DNA from: Pseudomonadota bacterium
Lineage (GTDB): Bacteria; Desulfobacterota; Desulfovibrionia; Desulfovibrionales; Desulfovibrionaceae
DNA: 40,949 nucleotides
Direction: 5' to 3'
NCBI GenBank assembly: GCA_018822105.1
Contig: JAHJLB010000052.1
Coordinates: forward strand, 1 to 40,949
In this document: piece after piece, positions 40,884 through 40,949 of the stretch
Position numbering within the stretch: the stretch's first letter is position 1
Layout: every line of letters starts with the position of its first letter
Made by a program: the position numbers and the translations under genes
The notes under the pieces: generated by a model
The model's database searches: none
What the model was told of the DNA's origin: nothing
What the model saw: the letters and a program-made list of their open reading frames with translations, nothing else

Positions 40884-40949
40884 CTACTTCGACTTGCCGC
40901 CGCCTCCGCCGCCGCCGCCAGAACCACCGCCGCCGCCGCCAGAACAACC
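40884..40949 (-). CDS. Gly-rich C terminus of a gene cut by the window edge (FmdB-like?)
   Basis: From the right edge the minus strand reads one open frame of 21 residues ending at TAG (40884). It is almost all Gly, with a Cys and two Ser near its start and Lys-Ser-Lys at the end. Gly/Ser/Cys tails of this sort occur at the end of FmdB-family zinc-ribbon proteins, which are common in this group of bacteria. That link is a guess, since the zinc-ribbon itself would lie outside the window. The DNA could also be simple GGC repeat without coding meaning. Confidence 0.35.
   Translation of the reverse strand, partial: GCSGGGGGGSGGGGGGGGKSK

Noticed and set aside
1-40949. CRISPR arrays, insertion sequences, riboswitches
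   Set aside because: No regularly spaced repeats, transposase frames or terminal inverted repeats were seen, and no long leader with a known riboswitch core.

Overview
The window looks like chromosomal DNA of a high-GC, Gram-negative, motile deltaproteobacterium. A member of the Desulfovibrionales (Desulfovibrio-like) is the best guess. The grounds are the chemotaxis operon layout (cheB, HEAT-repeat protein, cheR, ParA-type ATPase, cheW, cheY, large cheA), the YbgF/DprA/XerC run, and the LptF/LptG (LPS export), EF-P and AroQ types. There is no rRNA, insertion sequence, CRISPR array or prophage. Almost all of the window is ordinary coding DNA with short gaps, two tRNA genes and several clear terminators.

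Layout, left to right. 0.2-2 kb: AlkD-like alkylation repair protein and an AraC/GyrI regulator, converging on asnS (-). 3.4 kb: back-to-back promoters for asnS and ftsY. 4.9-6.2 kb: DUF3124 lipoprotein-like/secreted protein and an RluA-type pseudouridine synthase on the minus strand. 6.4-15.8 kb (+): a broken ornithine cyclodeaminase-family gene, an EamA permease, addA and addB (ATGA overlaps throughout), a PPC/DUF296 protein and lhgO. 15.8-17.5 kb (+): a nitronate monooxygenase-like flavoprotein and a cyclophilin. 17.6-23.3 kb (-): one tight run read as cpoB(ybgF)-dprA-110-aa protein-HDOD-GGDEF-xerC-DUF523. 23.4-24.4 kb (+): an unrecognised polytopic membrane protein. 24.4-33.3 kb (-): the chemotaxis operon. 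33.5 kb: tRNA-Pro(CGG). 33.7-37.0 kb (-): aroQ-efp-ftsK. 37.1 kb (+): engB. 37.7-40.2 kb (-): small CxxC protein-lptF-lptG. 40.4 kb: tRNA-Met(CAT). The right edge cuts the Gly-rich end of a minus-strand gene.

How the genes work together. AddA and AddB form a double-strand-break end-processing helicase/nuclease; AddB has the four-cysteine pattern of the iron-sulfur nuclease. DprA, XerC and FtsK are DNA uptake, dimer resolution and segregation functions, sitting in two separate operons. The chemotaxis operon has a full signalling core (CheA, CheW, CheY), both adaptation enzymes (CheR, CheB), a ParA-like ATPase that may position the array, and a HEAT-repeat scaffold directly joined to cheR. Its CheA carries three HPt-like modules, of which the third has lost the phosphorylatable histidine.

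The least ordinary points are the CheA architecture with its 12-bp tandem repeat, the ParA/HEAT pair in the chemotaxis operon, the small-protein/HDOD/GGDEF signalling trio between dprA and xerC, and the decayed gene at the head of the permease-addAB run. I did not find a convincing wholly new system; most of the window is housekeeping.
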